A DNA stretch of 64,000 bases from Flavobacterium hankyongi. Lineage in GTDB: Bacteria; Bacteroidota; Bacteroidia; Flavobacteriales; Flavobacteriaceae. Under the pieces are notes generated by a model. The model was not told the origin of the DNA. It did not search any database and worked only from the letters and a program-made list of their open reading frames with translations. A program made the position numbers and the translations under genes. Below are positions 1 to 8,685 of the stretch, piece after piece. How positions within the stretch are numbered: position 1 is the stretch's first letter; each line of letters opens with the position of its first letter. The stretch lies in NCBI RefSeq assembly GCF_036840915.1, contig NZ_CP085725.1, positions 1,984,001 through 2,048,000 on the forward strand. Direction: 5' to 3'.

Positions 1-869
1 GTTCTCCATGCACAAAATGCTTTAGCTTGTTTCCAAGTAACACCAACTACTGGATATTCACCGTAAGCTTGGTGCCAGAAATAATCATTATGCATTGGCT
101 CATTATATGAATAAGCGAAGTCTTTAATCCAAACTGTAGTATCAGGATATACCATTGAAGAGTCTTGACGAATAAATTGTTTTCTCTTACCTACCTTAGC
201 TTTAGCAGCAGCTTGAATATCCATCCACTTATATTTGAAAACCAATTTATTCACATCAATAGTTCTCAATCCATTATAAGCTTCCTCAGCAGGAATATAC
301 ATAGAATCCATTACTTCTGTATAACTAGCATCAGGATATTCGCTAGTTTTCCATTTTAAAGGAACTTTTTTATTTAACTTTCTACCAGCATAAGGATCGT
401 TACCTGAACCCATACTTGTATAGTTATCATACATATACTTGTCATATACACTCATATTAGTAGTATCAGAATCCAAGAATGCATAATCACCAATACTACC
501 ACCTTTTTTAGAAGATTTAGCATCAGCACCAGCACCTTGACCTTGCTCATCAGCAGCAATAGCTAAACGCATTCTAACAATAGAATCTCTTACCCAGTGA
601 ACATACTGTCTGTACTCACTGTTAGTAATTTCTGTTTCATCCATATAAAACGAACGAACAGTAACGGTTTTAGTAGGCGCATCTTGTACACTAGCTAAAT
701 CATCATCTGATTTACCCATAATAAAAGCTCCACCAGGAATCAATGTCATCCCATAAGGCTTCTCAGGATGCCATGCTTTTCCTTTTACACCAACTAGCTG
801 ACCATTATCTTTTGATCCGCAGCTGTATAAAAATGAAATCAATACTGCTAATAAAATGTACTTCTTCAT
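1..869 (-). CDS. gldK: Gliding motility / type IX secretion lipoprotein GldK (5' part only)
   Basis: The reading frame opens at an ATG at 869 and runs off the left edge, so only about 289 N-terminal residues are visible. It begins with a lipoprotein signal ending at Cys17 (LYSCGS), which predicts an outer-membrane lipoprotein. The segment PYGMTLIPGGAFIMG and the following residues belong to the formylglycine-generating-enzyme (SUMF1) fold typical of GldK. In the family, GldK forms a ring with GldN beneath the outer membrane as part of the type IX secretion and gliding machinery. It has its own upstream promoter-like sequence. The rest of the usual gldKLMN operon would lie outside the window. 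The related lipoprotein GldJ is the alternative, but the start region and the topA-side context fit GldK better. Confidence 0.88.
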   Translation of the reverse strand, partial: MKKYILLAVLISFLYSCGSKDNGQLVGVKGKAWHPEKPYGMTLIPGGAFIMGKSDDDLASVQDAPTKTVTVRSFYMDETEITNSEYRQYVHWVRDSIVRMRLAIAADEQGQGAGADAKSSKKGGSIGDYAFLDSDTTNMSVYDKYMYDNYTSMGSGNDPYAGRKLNKKVPLKWKTSEYPDASYTEVMDSMYIPAEEAYNGLRTIDVNKLVFKYKWMDIQAAAKAKVGKRKQFIRQDSSMVYPDTTVWIKDFAYSYNEPMHNDYFWHQAYGEYPVVGVTWKQAKAFCAWR

Positions 870-909
870 ATAAATTTGGGTTATGTATGTATTCATAGTT
901 TTAAGGGCG

Positions 910-940
910 TAAACCTATTTATTATTTTCTAAAAAAACAA
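910..940 (-). promoter_or_regulatory. Candidate promoter of gldK
   Basis: On the minus strand a TTG (938-940) is followed after 20 bases by TAGGTTTA (910-917). This is seven of eight matches to the Bacteroidota -7 element TAnnTTTG with a normal spacer. It would start transcription about 34 bases before the gldK ATG. This suggests gldK can be transcribed separately from the topA-side genes. Confidence 0.5.
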
Positions 941-1015
941 TAGCTAATCATAAAAAAATCTTAAAAAATTCTATTTAGACTATTTTTAGATTGATATGCT
1001 TGTTAAAAAATTGAT

Positions 1016-2161
1016 TTATATTAAATTTTTTCGCTGTGCTTTCCACCATCTTTCAGGAACTTCACCACTACATGCGGCTAAATACTCTTTGTGTGTACAT
1101 GGCAACAACGTAGACTTTTTTAATTTATTGTGCACTCCCGATATAAGTGGAATTTCTATCCACCAACGGTCAGTTTTATCGCTTTTATAGAATATTACTT
1201 CTTCTTCAAGAGTAACTATATACTTAATATAGTTTTCTTTTGTTCCAAATGGATACTCATTTGACCTATAATGAAACCCTTCTATAAAATACCAAATAAT
1301 CTGCGCAATAAGAACAGATTCATTTTTTGTACTGTTATGATTAAATATTCCGAAAGAAGAGACTTTATCGCTTATCCCTGCATATCTTGACAAAACACAT
1401 ATTTCTTTTCCTGAAAACCCGTTTGGTGTAAAATCTACAAAGTTAGCAGAATTTGACGACTTTACAGATCGCATATCAATACTTACTAAATCGGCATCTC
1501 TAAAAACTGGCTCTGCAATTGTCGAATCATTTGAAATTTCGCCCAAACGATATGCATCAAAATATAATTTCTCAATCAAATCTATCTCCTCTTGTGAATT
1601 GAAATATGTTTGATATCCTACATTACTATAATTAAATAAATTATTAGGCTCCTCAACAATCATTTTTGTCAAATAAGAATCCGACAAAGAACTTACTTCT
1701 TTAGCAAAATCAAACTTGCTATCAACAGCTACTAAATTTACCATTTGTTCTAGTTGATCATAGCCTCTATATATGGCATAAGTCAAATCTTGAGAACCTC
1801 CTATTATAATAGGTATGATTTTATTTTTCACTAAATGTGAAACAGCACTCTTAACCACATAGTATGTATCTTCAATAGAATCACCAGAAAGAATATTTCC
1901 TAAATCTATGATTTGAGCTTGCCAGTTTCCTGGGAAAAGACTATAAAACTCCTTTCTAATATGAGTTAAGTCAACCACATTATTATATTCTTCATTACCC
2001 CTATTTTCTAAAACTCCTATTATAGCAATAGAAACTTCACTAAAACTTGGGAATTCATATTCTGTATTAAAAACAACTTTTTTACCCAATGCTTGATTAT
2101 GCAAGCCATTGATAAAATTTAAGAAATCAGCATCATGAGGTTGAAAAAAATCAAAAACCAT
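1016..2161 (-). CDS. Arginase/formimidoylglutamase-fold protein, probably catalytically inactive
   Basis: The 381-residue product has the layout of the ureohydrolase (arginase, agmatinase, HutG) superfamily, but its metal-binding signatures are degenerate. The GGDHS motif reads GGSQD at 121-125. The DAHxD motif reads DSKFD at 147-151. The SxDxDxxDP motif reads SIDMRS at 227-232, with Arg where the second Asp should be. At least three of the six expected manganese ligands are therefore replaced, so hydrolysis of arginine or formimidoylglutamate is unlikely. The gene starts 3 bases after the topA stop, so the two are probably cotranscribed, and gldK follows on the same strand. Homologues are usually annotated as formimidoylglutamase. 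A structural or regulatory role is an inference from the lost residues. Confidence 0.8.
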   Translation of the reverse strand: MVFDFFQPHDADFLNFINGLHNQALGKKVVFNTEYEFPSFSEVSIAIIGVLENRGNEEYNNVVDLTHIRKEFYSLFPGNWQAQIIDLGNILSGDSIEDTYYVVKSAVSHLVKNKIIPIIIGGSQDLTYAIYRGYDQLEQMVNLVAVDSKFDFAKEVSSLSDSYLTKMIVEEPNNLFNYSNVGYQTYFNSQEEIDLIEKLYFDAYRLGEISNDSTIAEPVFRDADLVSIDMRSVKSSNSANFVDFTPNGFSGKEICVLSRYAGISDKVSSFGIFNHNSTKNESVLIAQIIWYFIEGFHYRSNEYPFGTKENYIKYIVTLEEEVIFYKSDKTDRWWIEIPLISGVHNKLKKSTLLPCTHKEYLAACSGEVPERWWKAQRKNLI

Positions 2162-2164
2162 TTC

Positions 2165-4651
2165 TTATTTCTTTTTAGCAGTTGATTTTTTAGCAGCTGT
2201 TTTTTTTGCTGGAGCTTTTGCTTCAATCATTTCTCTTACCTTATCTAAGGTAAGAGCAGTAGCGTCGATATCTTTATTTAATTCGATTTTAGTTTTTCCT
2301 TTTAAGATTACCGAACGTCCCCAACGTGCTTTTTCTACGCGAATACCTTCTTCTTCCCAATTATGAATAACCTTATCAATATCTTTTTGTAATTTATCTT
2401 CAATTAGTTCAGCAATATCTGAAGTCGATAATTTATCGAAATTGTATTTTTTATTTACGTTGATGAAAATTCCGTTCCATTTGATAAACGGACCAAAACG
2501 TCCGACACCTTTTTGGACATCCATATTTTTATATTGTCCTATAGGAGCATCAGCCTGATTTTTCTCATCAATTAATTCTTGCGCTCTTTCAAGAGTAACA
2601 TCCAAAGGCTCCTCACCTTTTGGCAATGAAATAAAAGTTTTCCCGAAACGAACATAAGGCCCAAAACGACCATTATTCACTTCTACTTCTTCTCCTTTAT
2701 ACATACCTAAATTTTTAGGCAATAAAAATAAGTTCAAAGCATCCTCTAAAGTAACTGTACTAATATTTTGCTCTGCACGCAAACTAGCAAATTGCTTATT
2801 CTCATCATCAGCATCACCAATTTGCACCATAGGTCCAAATTTACCTAAACGAACAGAAACTTGTTTTCCAGACTTTGGATCAATTCCTAATATACGCTCA
2901 CCACTTTCTCTTTCGGCATTTTTCTCAACATCCTGAACATTTGGATGGAAATGATTGTAAAAATCATTCATCATTTTTGCCCATTCGATATTTCCTTCGG
3001 CGATTTCGTCAAAATCTTGTTCTACTTTAGCCGTGAAATTATAATCTAAAATGGTTTCAAAATTTTTAACTAAGAAATCATTTACAATGATTCCGATATC
3101 TGTTGGCACTAATTTACCTTTATCAGAACCTACGTTTTCTTTTAAAACCTGCGCAGTAACATCAGAACCTTTTAAAGTAATTTGATTATACTTACGTTCT
3201 TGACCTTCGAAGTTTCCTTTTTCAACATAGTTTCTGTTGATGATAGTAGAAATGGTTGGTGCGTATGTAGATGGACGTCCAATTCCCAATTCCTCTAATT
3301 TTTTCACCAAAGAAGCCTCAGTGTATCGTGCAGCAGCTCTTGAAAAACGCTCAGTAGCTGTAATATAATTATTTTTTAAATTTTCGTTTACTTTTAATGT
3401 AGGTAACATTCCTTCTTCTTGCTCTTCATCGTCATCATTTCCTTCAAGATATACTTTTAAAAATCCTTCAAATTTGATAACCTCACCTGTTGCAGTAAAC
3501 GTTTCTTTATGATTATTTGCTTCTATTTTTACGTTAGTACGCTCTAATTGCGCATCGCTCATTTGCGAAGCCAATGTTCTTTTCCAAATCAAATCATATA
3601 AACGAGCTTGATCTCTATCAATATCAATTGTATGACGCGACATATCAGTAGGACGAATCGCTTCGTGTGCTTCTTGTGCTCCTTTAGATTTTGTATTGAA
3701 ATTTCTTGGCTTACTATATTCAGCTCCATAGTAACTTGTAATTTCTGCTTGAGCAGCAGCCATTGCTTCTTGAGAAAGATTCACACTATCTGTTCTCATA
3801 TAAGTAATTAATCCGGCCTCATACAAACGCTGTGCAATTTGCATTGTAATTCCAACTGGCAAATACAATTTACGAGCGGCTTCCTGTTGTAGTGTAGATG
3901 TTGTAAAAGGTGCAGCAGGTGATTTTTTAGTCGGTTTAGTTTCTAAATCTGCTACCTTATATATAGAACCAATATTTTGTTGCAAGAATTTTTCAGCTTC
4001 TGCTTTTGTTGCAAAGTTTTTAGGCAATTTTGCCTTGAATGCTTTCCCTGCTTCATTTGTAAATTCGGCAGTAATACTATAAGATGCTTCCGCTTTAAAA
4101 TTTTGAATTTCACGCTCACGTTCAACAATCAAACGAACAGAAACTGATTGCACACGTCCAGCAGACAAACCGCCTTTTACTTTTTTCCAAAGTACTGGGG
4201 ATAATTCATAACCTACCAAACGATCTAATACGCGTCTTGCTTGTTGAGCATTTACCAAATCATAATTGATTCCTCTTGGATTTTCAATTGCTTTTTGGAT
4301 AGCCGATTTAGTAATTTCGTGAAAAACAATACGTTTGGTTTTTTTAGGATCTAATTTTAATTCTTCCGCTAGGTGCCAAGAAATAGCTTCCCCTTCGCGG
4401 TCTTCATCGGATGCCAACCAAACCATTTCGGCATTTTTAGATAAGTCCTTGAGTTTTTTAACCAATGCTTTTTTGTCAGGAGAGACTTCATACTTTGGTT
4501 TAAAGTTATTATCCACATCTACTCCTATTTCTTTAGAAGGTAAATCAGCGATATGACCATAACTTGATTCAACCTGAAATTCTTTTCCTAAAAATTTTTC
4601 AATAGTTTTTGCCTTTGCAGGCGACTCAACGATGACTAAATTCTTTGCCAT
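2165..4651 (-). CDS. topA: DNA topoisomerase I (type IA)
   Basis: This 828-residue enzyme relaxes negative supercoils by passing one strand through a transient single-strand break. The N-terminal TOPRIM domain carries Glu9 and the DEDREGE acidic cluster at 82-88. The catalytic tyrosine is Tyr284 in GLITYMRTDS. After the core there are at least four C-terminal topoisomerase repeats containing GRFGP- or ARWGR-like motifs, in place of the Cys4 zinc fingers of the E. coli enzyme. The protein ends in a lysine/alanine-rich tail that probably binds DNA. The ATG at 4651 gives the canonical start MAKNLVIVESP. It is the first gene of a probable operon with the arginase-fold gene. Confidence 0.97.
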   Translation of the reverse strand: MAKNLVIVESPAKAKTIEKFLGKEFQVESSYGHIADLPSKEIGVDVDNNFKPKYEVSPDKKALVKKLKDLSKNAEMVWLASDEDREGEAISWHLAEELKLDPKKTKRIVFHEITKSAIQKAIENPRGINYDLVNAQQARRVLDRLVGYELSPVLWKKVKGGLSAGRVQSVSVRLIVEREREIQNFKAEASYSITAEFTNEAGKAFKAKLPKNFATKAEAEKFLQQNIGSIYKVADLETKPTKKSPAAPFTTSTLQQEAARKLYLPVGITMQIAQRLYEAGLITYMRTDSVNLSQEAMAAAQAEITSYYGAEYSKPRNFNTKSKGAQEAHEAIRPTDMSRHTIDIDRDQARLYDLIWKRTLASQMSDAQLERTNVKIEANNHKETFTATGEVIKFEGFLKVYLEGNDDDEEQEEGMLPTLKVNENLKNNYITATERFSRAAARYTEASLVKKLEELGIGRPSTYAPTISTIINRNYVEKGNFEGQERKYNQITLKGSDVTAQVLKENVGSDKGKLVPTDIGIIVNDFLVKNFETILDYNFTAKVEQDFDEIAEGNIEWAKMMNDFYNHFHPNVQDVEKNAERESGERILGIDPKSGKQVSVRLGKFGPMVQIGDADDENKQFASLRAEQNISTVTLEDALNLFLLPKNLGMYKGEEVEVNNGRFGPYVRFGKTFISLPKGEEPLDVTLERAQELIDEKNQADAPIGQYKNMDVQKGVGRFGPFIKWNGIFINVNKKYNFDKLSTSDIAELIEDKLQKDIDKVIHNWEEEGIRVEKARWGRSVILKGKTKIELNKDIDATALTLDKVREMIEAKAPAKKTAAKKSTAKKK

Positions 4652-4671
4652 TTACAATTTTATTTCTCCGG

Positions 4672-4679
4672 CAAAAGTA
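4672..4679 (-). promoter_or_regulatory. -7 element of the topA promoter
   Basis: The minus strand reads TACTTTTG, a perfect TAnnTTTG, about 20 bases before the topA ATG. Initiation about 7 bases downstream would leave a leader of roughly 14 bases. I see no clear TTG at the -33 position. Confidence 0.55.
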
Positions 4680-4802
4680 TGGGTTTTTTTTAAATATTGC
4701 CTTTTTGAAAAAATATTTAGGTCAAAAGATAGCGTTTTATCGATATCATACCTATTATATATACAATAACGCCCCTAAATAATGTTAAAGAAATCTGACA
4801 TC

Positions 4803-4834
4803 TTGTCAGAAAATAAAATTTAGTATTATCTTTG
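4803..4834 (+). promoter_or_regulatory. Promoter of miaB
   Basis: TTG (4803-4805) and TATCTTTG (4827-4834) are separated by 21 bases, a full match to the Bacteroidota sigma-A promoter. A TTG codon that would extend the miaB reading frame upstream lies inside this -7 element, so the ATG at 4862 is preferred as the start. Confidence 0.75.
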
Positions 4835-4861
4835 CACTCACATTTTACGCAAAGGAAATTT

Positions 4862-6316
4862 ATGGAAAAGGAAATTGATGAAAAGAAACAAGGTACTAGC
4901 CTAGTTTTACAGGAAAAAGAAGGAAATACAAAAAAACTTTTTATAGAAAGTTATGGTTGTGCTATGAATTTTTCGGATAGTGAAATCGTAGCTTCAATCT
5001 TGACTGAACAAGGTTACAATACTACACAAAAACTGGAAGAAGCCGATTTAGTATTAGTAAATACTTGTTCAATCCGTGATAAAGCAGAACAAACCGTACG
5101 TAAACGTTTAGAAAAATACAATGCAGTAAAACGCAGTATTAATCCTGGAATGAAAGTGGGAGTTCTAGGTTGTATGGCAGAACGTTTGAAAAGCCAGTTT
5201 CTTGAAGAGGAAAAAATTGTTGACATGGTAGTAGGCCCTGATGCTTACAAAGATTTACCAAATCTTTTAAAAGAAGTCGAAGAAGGTCGTGATGCTATTA
5301 ATGTTATTCTTTCAAAAGATGAAACATATGGAGATATTTCACCAGTGCGTTTAAATTCAAACGGAATTAATGCCTTTGTATCTATCACAAGGGGTTGCGA
5401 CAATATGTGTACATTTTGCGTCGTACCTTTTACAAGAGGTCGTGAGCGTAGTCGTGAACCACAATCTATCATTGAAGAAATTCAGGATTTATGGGATAGA
5501 GGTTTCAAAGAAATTTGCCTTTTAGGACAAAATGTAGACAGTTACCTTTGGTATGGTGGTGGCTTGAAAAAAGATTTCGAAAAAGCTACCGAAATGCAAA
5601 AAGCTACTGCAGTTGACTTTGCTCAATTATTGGAAATGTGTGCGATTCAATTCCCTAAAATGCGTTTCCGTTTTTCGACATCGAATCCTCAGGATATGCA
5701 CGAAGAAGTGTTACATGTAATTGCTAAATATAACAATGTTTGTAACTACATTCACTTACCAGTACAATCTGGAAGCACGAGAATCTTAAAAGAAATGAAC
5801 CGTCAACACACACGTGAAGAATATATGGAATTGGTTGATAAAATCAAACGCATTATTCCAGGCTGTTCAATTTCGCAAGATATGATTACTGGTTTCCCTA
5901 CAGAAACTGAAGAAGATCACAAAGACACTTTAAGCTTGATGGAATATGTAGAATATGACTTTGGTTATATGTTTGCTTATTCTGAAAGACCAGGAACTTT
6001 AGCAGCTCGTAAAATGGAAGATGATGTTCCTGAATCTGACAAAATGCGTCGCTTACAAGAAGTTGTTGATTTACAACAAGAATTAAGCGCAAAACGAACT
6101 GCTCGTTTTAAAGATCAAATTGTAGAAGTCTTGATTGAGAAAGAGTCTAAAAAATCAAATACACATTGGTCAGGAAGAAATTCAGAAAATGTGGTAACCG
6201 TTTTCCCTAAAGAAAACTACAAAGCAGGAGATTTCGTATTAGTAAAAGTAACTGATTGCACAACCGCTACTTTAATAGGTGAAGCTATTGGGTATAGTAA
6301 CATGCAAACAAATTAA
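4862..6316 (+). CDS. miaB: tRNA-2-methylthio-N6-dimethylallyladenosine synthase MiaB
   Basis: This 484-residue radical-SAM methylthiotransferase adds a methylthio group to i6A37 of tRNAs that read UNN codons. The N-terminal UPF0004 domain has three cluster-binding cysteines in YGCAMN, NTCSIRD and LGCMAE. The radical-SAM signature CxxxCxxC is seen in RGCDNMCTFC. A C-terminal TRAM domain follows, ending in GEAIG. The frame could be extended ten codons to a TTG at 4832, but that codon sits in the -7 promoter element. The ATG at 4862 gives MEKEIDEKKQ, as in relatives. The gene starts a plus-strand run that continues to the LptE and SecG genes. Confidence 0.96.
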   Translation: MEKEIDEKKQGTSLVLQEKEGNTKKLFIESYGCAMNFSDSEIVASILTEQGYNTTQKLEEADLVLVNTCSIRDKAEQTVRKRLEKYNAVKRSINPGMKVGVLGCMAERLKSQFLEEEKIVDMVVGPDAYKDLPNLLKEVEEGRDAINVILSKDETYGDISPVRLNSNGINAFVSITRGCDNMCTFCVVPFTRGRERSREPQSIIEEIQDLWDRGFKEICLLGQNVDSYLWYGGGLKKDFEKATEMQKATAVDFAQLLEMCAIQFPKMRFRFSTSNPQDMHEEVLHVIAKYNNVCNYIHLPVQSGSTRILKEMNRQHTREEYMELVDKIKRIIPGCSISQDMITGFPTETEEDHKDTLSLMEYVEYDFGYMFAYSERPGTLAARKMEDDVPESDKMRRLQEVVDLQQELSAKRTARFKDQIVEVLIEKESKKSNTHWSGRNSENVVTVFPKENYKAGDFVLVKVTDCTTATLIGEAIGYSNMQTN

Positions 6317-6348
6317 TTTAAGATTTTGAGTTAGAAGCTTTAACAAAT

Positions 6349-6873
6349 ATGAATGAAGGAATAGTTATAAATCAAAGTTTAGATTCGAATCAAATTGCAA
6401 AAGCAAACATTTTGGTTCTTATTACCAGCAAATTAAAATACTTCATGATTTTAGTTTCGGTAGCAATCATTTTTAACTTGATAGTAAACATAATGAATCC
6501 CTTTGGTGTTAAAGAAAGTTCTCAAATAGATTTAAAGGAATTTCTCCCTATACTAATTCTTATACTCGTCCCATATTTTATTTGGAACTCTTTAAAAAAA
6601 TCTGCTCAAAAAGCTCATTTAGAAAAAAGAAGGTTTTTTGAAAATGTAAATTACATTTTTGACACTACTGAATTCAAAATAGAAGGCGAAAATTTCAATA
6701 ACGTATACAATTGGAATGAGTTAAAAAAAATAAAGGAAACCAAAAATTGGTTTTTGATATTTACAAACGATTATCAGGCAGTCGCTTTAGACAAAAACCA
6801 ACAAAAAAAAGAAAAAATTGAAGAACTGAAAAAGTTCCTTAATTCTTTAAATATCCAAAAAAGTTTAAAATAA
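6349..6873 (+). CDS. YcxB-like membrane protein
   Basis: The 174-residue product has two membrane segments (about residues 31-49 and 65-82). A soluble C-terminal part follows, with the pattern IFDTTEFKIEG, VYNWNELKKIKE and WFLIFTNDYQAVAL. This resembles the C-terminal domain of the YcxB family, whose function is unknown. It lies 32 bases after miaB and 16 bases before the activator gene, so it may be cotranscribed with them. The family call rests on pattern only. Confidence 0.65.
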   Translation: MNEGIVINQSLDSNQIAKANILVLITSKLKYFMILVSVAIIFNLIVNIMNPFGVKESSQIDLKEFLPILILILVPYFIWNSLKKSAQKAHLEKRRFFENVNYIFDTTEFKIEGENFNNVYNWNELKKIKETKNWFLIFTNDYQAVALDKNQQKKEKIEELKKFLNSLNIQKSLK

Positions 6874-6889
6874 ACTTAAACTAAGACAA

Positions 6890-8149
6890 ATGGAAAACGT
6901 TCAAGCCACAAAACAAAAATTTGAGATTATTGGTAATGATCCCAAACTAAACCGTGCTATTGAAAAAGCCATTCAAGTAGCTCCTACAGATATTTCGGTA
7001 TTAGTTACTGGTGAAAGTGGTGTTGGTAAAGAAAGTATTCCAAAAATAATTCATTCTTTATCACATCGTAAGCATGGCAAATACATTGCGGTAAACTGTG
7101 GAGCAATTCCAGAAGGAACAATAGACAGCGAATTGTTTGGTCATGAGAAAGGATCATTTACAGGAGCAACTGCAACTCGCGAAGGATATTTTGAAGTGGC
7201 TGATGGCGGAACCATCTTCCTTGATGAAGTTGGCGAACTTCCTTTAACCACACAAGTACGTTTATTGCGTGTTCTTGAAAATGGCGAATTCATCAAAGTT
7301 GGTTCATCACAAGTACAAAAAACTAATGTTAGAATCGTAGCTGCTACTAACGTAAATATGGCTGAAGCGATAGAAAAAGGGAAATTTCGCGAAGACTTAT
7401 ATTACCGTTTAAGTACAGTAGAAATAGGCTTACCACCACTTCGTGAACGCAGAGAGGACATCCACTTATTGTTCAGAAAGTTTGCTTCCGATTTTGCCCA
7501 TAAATACAAAATGCCTCCTATCAAATTAGAAGATCAGGCTGTACAATATTTACTAAAATACCGTTGGAGCGGAAATATTCGTCAATTGCGAAATGTTGCT
7601 GAACAAATTTCCGTATTAGAAACCAATAGAGATATTTCGCTTCAAACATTGACATCATATTTACCTGTCGAAGGAAGTAATTTACCTTCTGTAATTGGGA
7701 AAAAACCAGAAAGTGATTTTTCTACCGAAAGAGATATTCTTTACAAAGTCCTTTTTGACATGAAAAGCGACTTAAACGATTTAAAGAAACTTACTTTGGA
7801 ACTAATGAAAAGTGGTTCGAAAGTACAGGATATAAATCCAAGCTTGATTCAAAAAGTATACGGAAATACTAAAGAAAGTGAAACTGGAATTCTTTTCGAG
7901 GAACAACCAATTGTATCTGTAATTCCTAGTACAAACAATCAAGTAGACGAAGAATATATTGATGACGATGACAACTATATTTTTGCCGATACAATTGAAG
8001 AAGAAGATTCATTACGTTTAGACCAAAAAGAAATCGAGCTCATCAAAAAAGCATTAGAACGTAATAAAGGAAAACGTAAAGCGGCTGCGGATGAATTGGG
8101 AATTTCAGAAAGAACGCTGTATAGAAAAATTAAACAATTCGATTTGTAA
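6890..8149 (+). CDS. Sigma-54-dependent transcriptional activator without a receiver domain
   Basis: The 419-residue protein consists of an AAA+ domain followed by a Fis-type helix-turn-helix. Walker A is GESGVGKE at 41-48. The sigma-54-contacting loop is GSFTGA at 88-93, with Ser in place of the usual Ala. Walker B is FLDE with Asp112 and Glu113. Arginine-finger candidates lie in FREDLYYRL. The C-terminal GKRKAAADELGISERTLYRK is the DNA-binding helix-turn-helix. An acidic linker of roughly 130 residues joins the two parts. There is no receiver, GAF or PAS domain at the N terminus, so activity must be controlled by another protein or by its amount. The genes it controls cannot be read from this window. 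Confidence 0.9.
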   Translation: MENVQATKQKFEIIGNDPKLNRAIEKAIQVAPTDISVLVTGESGVGKESIPKIIHSLSHRKHGKYIAVNCGAIPEGTIDSELFGHEKGSFTGATATREGYFEVADGGTIFLDEVGELPLTTQVRLLRVLENGEFIKVGSSQVQKTNVRIVAATNVNMAEAIEKGKFREDLYYRLSTVEIGLPPLRERREDIHLLFRKFASDFAHKYKMPPIKLEDQAVQYLLKYRWSGNIRQLRNVAEQISVLETNRDISLQTLTSYLPVEGSNLPSVIGKKPESDFSTERDILYKVLFDMKSDLNDLKKLTLELMKSGSKVQDINPSLIQKVYGNTKESETGILFEEQPIVSVIPSTNNQVDEEYIDDDDNYIFADTIEEEDSLRLDQKEIELIKKALERNKGKRKAAADELGISERTLYRKIKQFDL

Positions 8150-8160
8150 TTCCATTTTAA

Positions 8161-8168
8161 TATCTTTG
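8161..8168 (+). promoter_or_regulatory. Possible -7 element before lptE
   Basis: TATCTTTG is a perfect TAnnTTTG but ends only 10 bases before the lptE ATG, so the transcript would be nearly leaderless. The nearest TTG is too close (14-base spacer) to be a normal -33 element. Confidence 0.35.
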
Positions 8169-8178
8169 GTGCTTTAAC

Positions 8179-8682
8179 ATGAGAAAAATCTATTACATAA
8201 TATTTGCCTCTATTTCTTTCCTTTTGAGTGGTTGTTCTGTTTACAACTTTACAGGAACTGGAAAAATTGACGCTAAAACTTTTCAGGTAAATTACTTTCA
8301 AAATGTTTCTGAGTTAATAGAACCAGGAATTGAAAGAACCTTTACATTACGTTTACAGGATTTAATTCAAAATCAAACCAATTTAACCCTTACAAACACA
8401 GACGGGGATCTAGTCTATGAAGGAGAAATTGTAGATTACAGAATAAGTCCAATGACCTCTACTGCCAATTTAACAGCCGCCCAAAACAGATTAACAATAA
8501 CTGTAAACCTTAGGTTTTCAAATAAAAACAAATCTGAAGACGATTTCGAAAAACGTTTTTCGTTCTTCTATGATTATCCGGGCGAGCAACAACTTACTGG
8601 GTCTCAACTAAGAACTGCATTAGATGAAATTTTTGAGCGAATTACTCAAGACATGTTCAACGACACTTTAGCCAAATGGTAA
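8179..8682 (+). CDS. lptE: LptE-family lipoprotein (lipopolysaccharide assembly)
   Basis: The 167-residue lipoprotein has a signal ending in LLSGC with the lipidated residue at Cys19. The text that follows (SVYNFTGTGKIDAKTFQVNY) matches the Bacteroidota LptE family. LptE plugs the LptD barrel and helps place lipopolysaccharide in the outer leaflet of the outer membrane. The length is normal for the family. It is followed after 3 bases by the next gene, so the pair is likely translated from one mRNA. LptD itself is not in the window. Confidence 0.88.
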   Translation: MRKIYYIIFASISFLLSGCSVYNFTGTGKIDAKTFQVNYFQNVSELIEPGIERTFTLRLQDLIQNQTNLTLTNTDGDLVYEGEIVDYRISPMTSTANLTAAQNRLTITVNLRFSNKNKSEDDFEKRFSFFYDYPGEQQLTGSQLRTALDEIFERITQDMFNDTLAKW

Positions 8683-8685
8683 ATT

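Noticed and set aside
4508-4516. Exact TTATCCACA (DnaA box) inside topA
   Set aside because: It is single, lies within a conserved coding sequence and has no AT-rich or clustered context, so chance is the simplest explanation.
4832-4861. Upstream extension of miaB to a TTG start
   Set aside because: The TTG lies inside the -7 element TATCTTTG of a complete promoter, so it would not be in the mRNA. Relatives start at the ATG at 4862.
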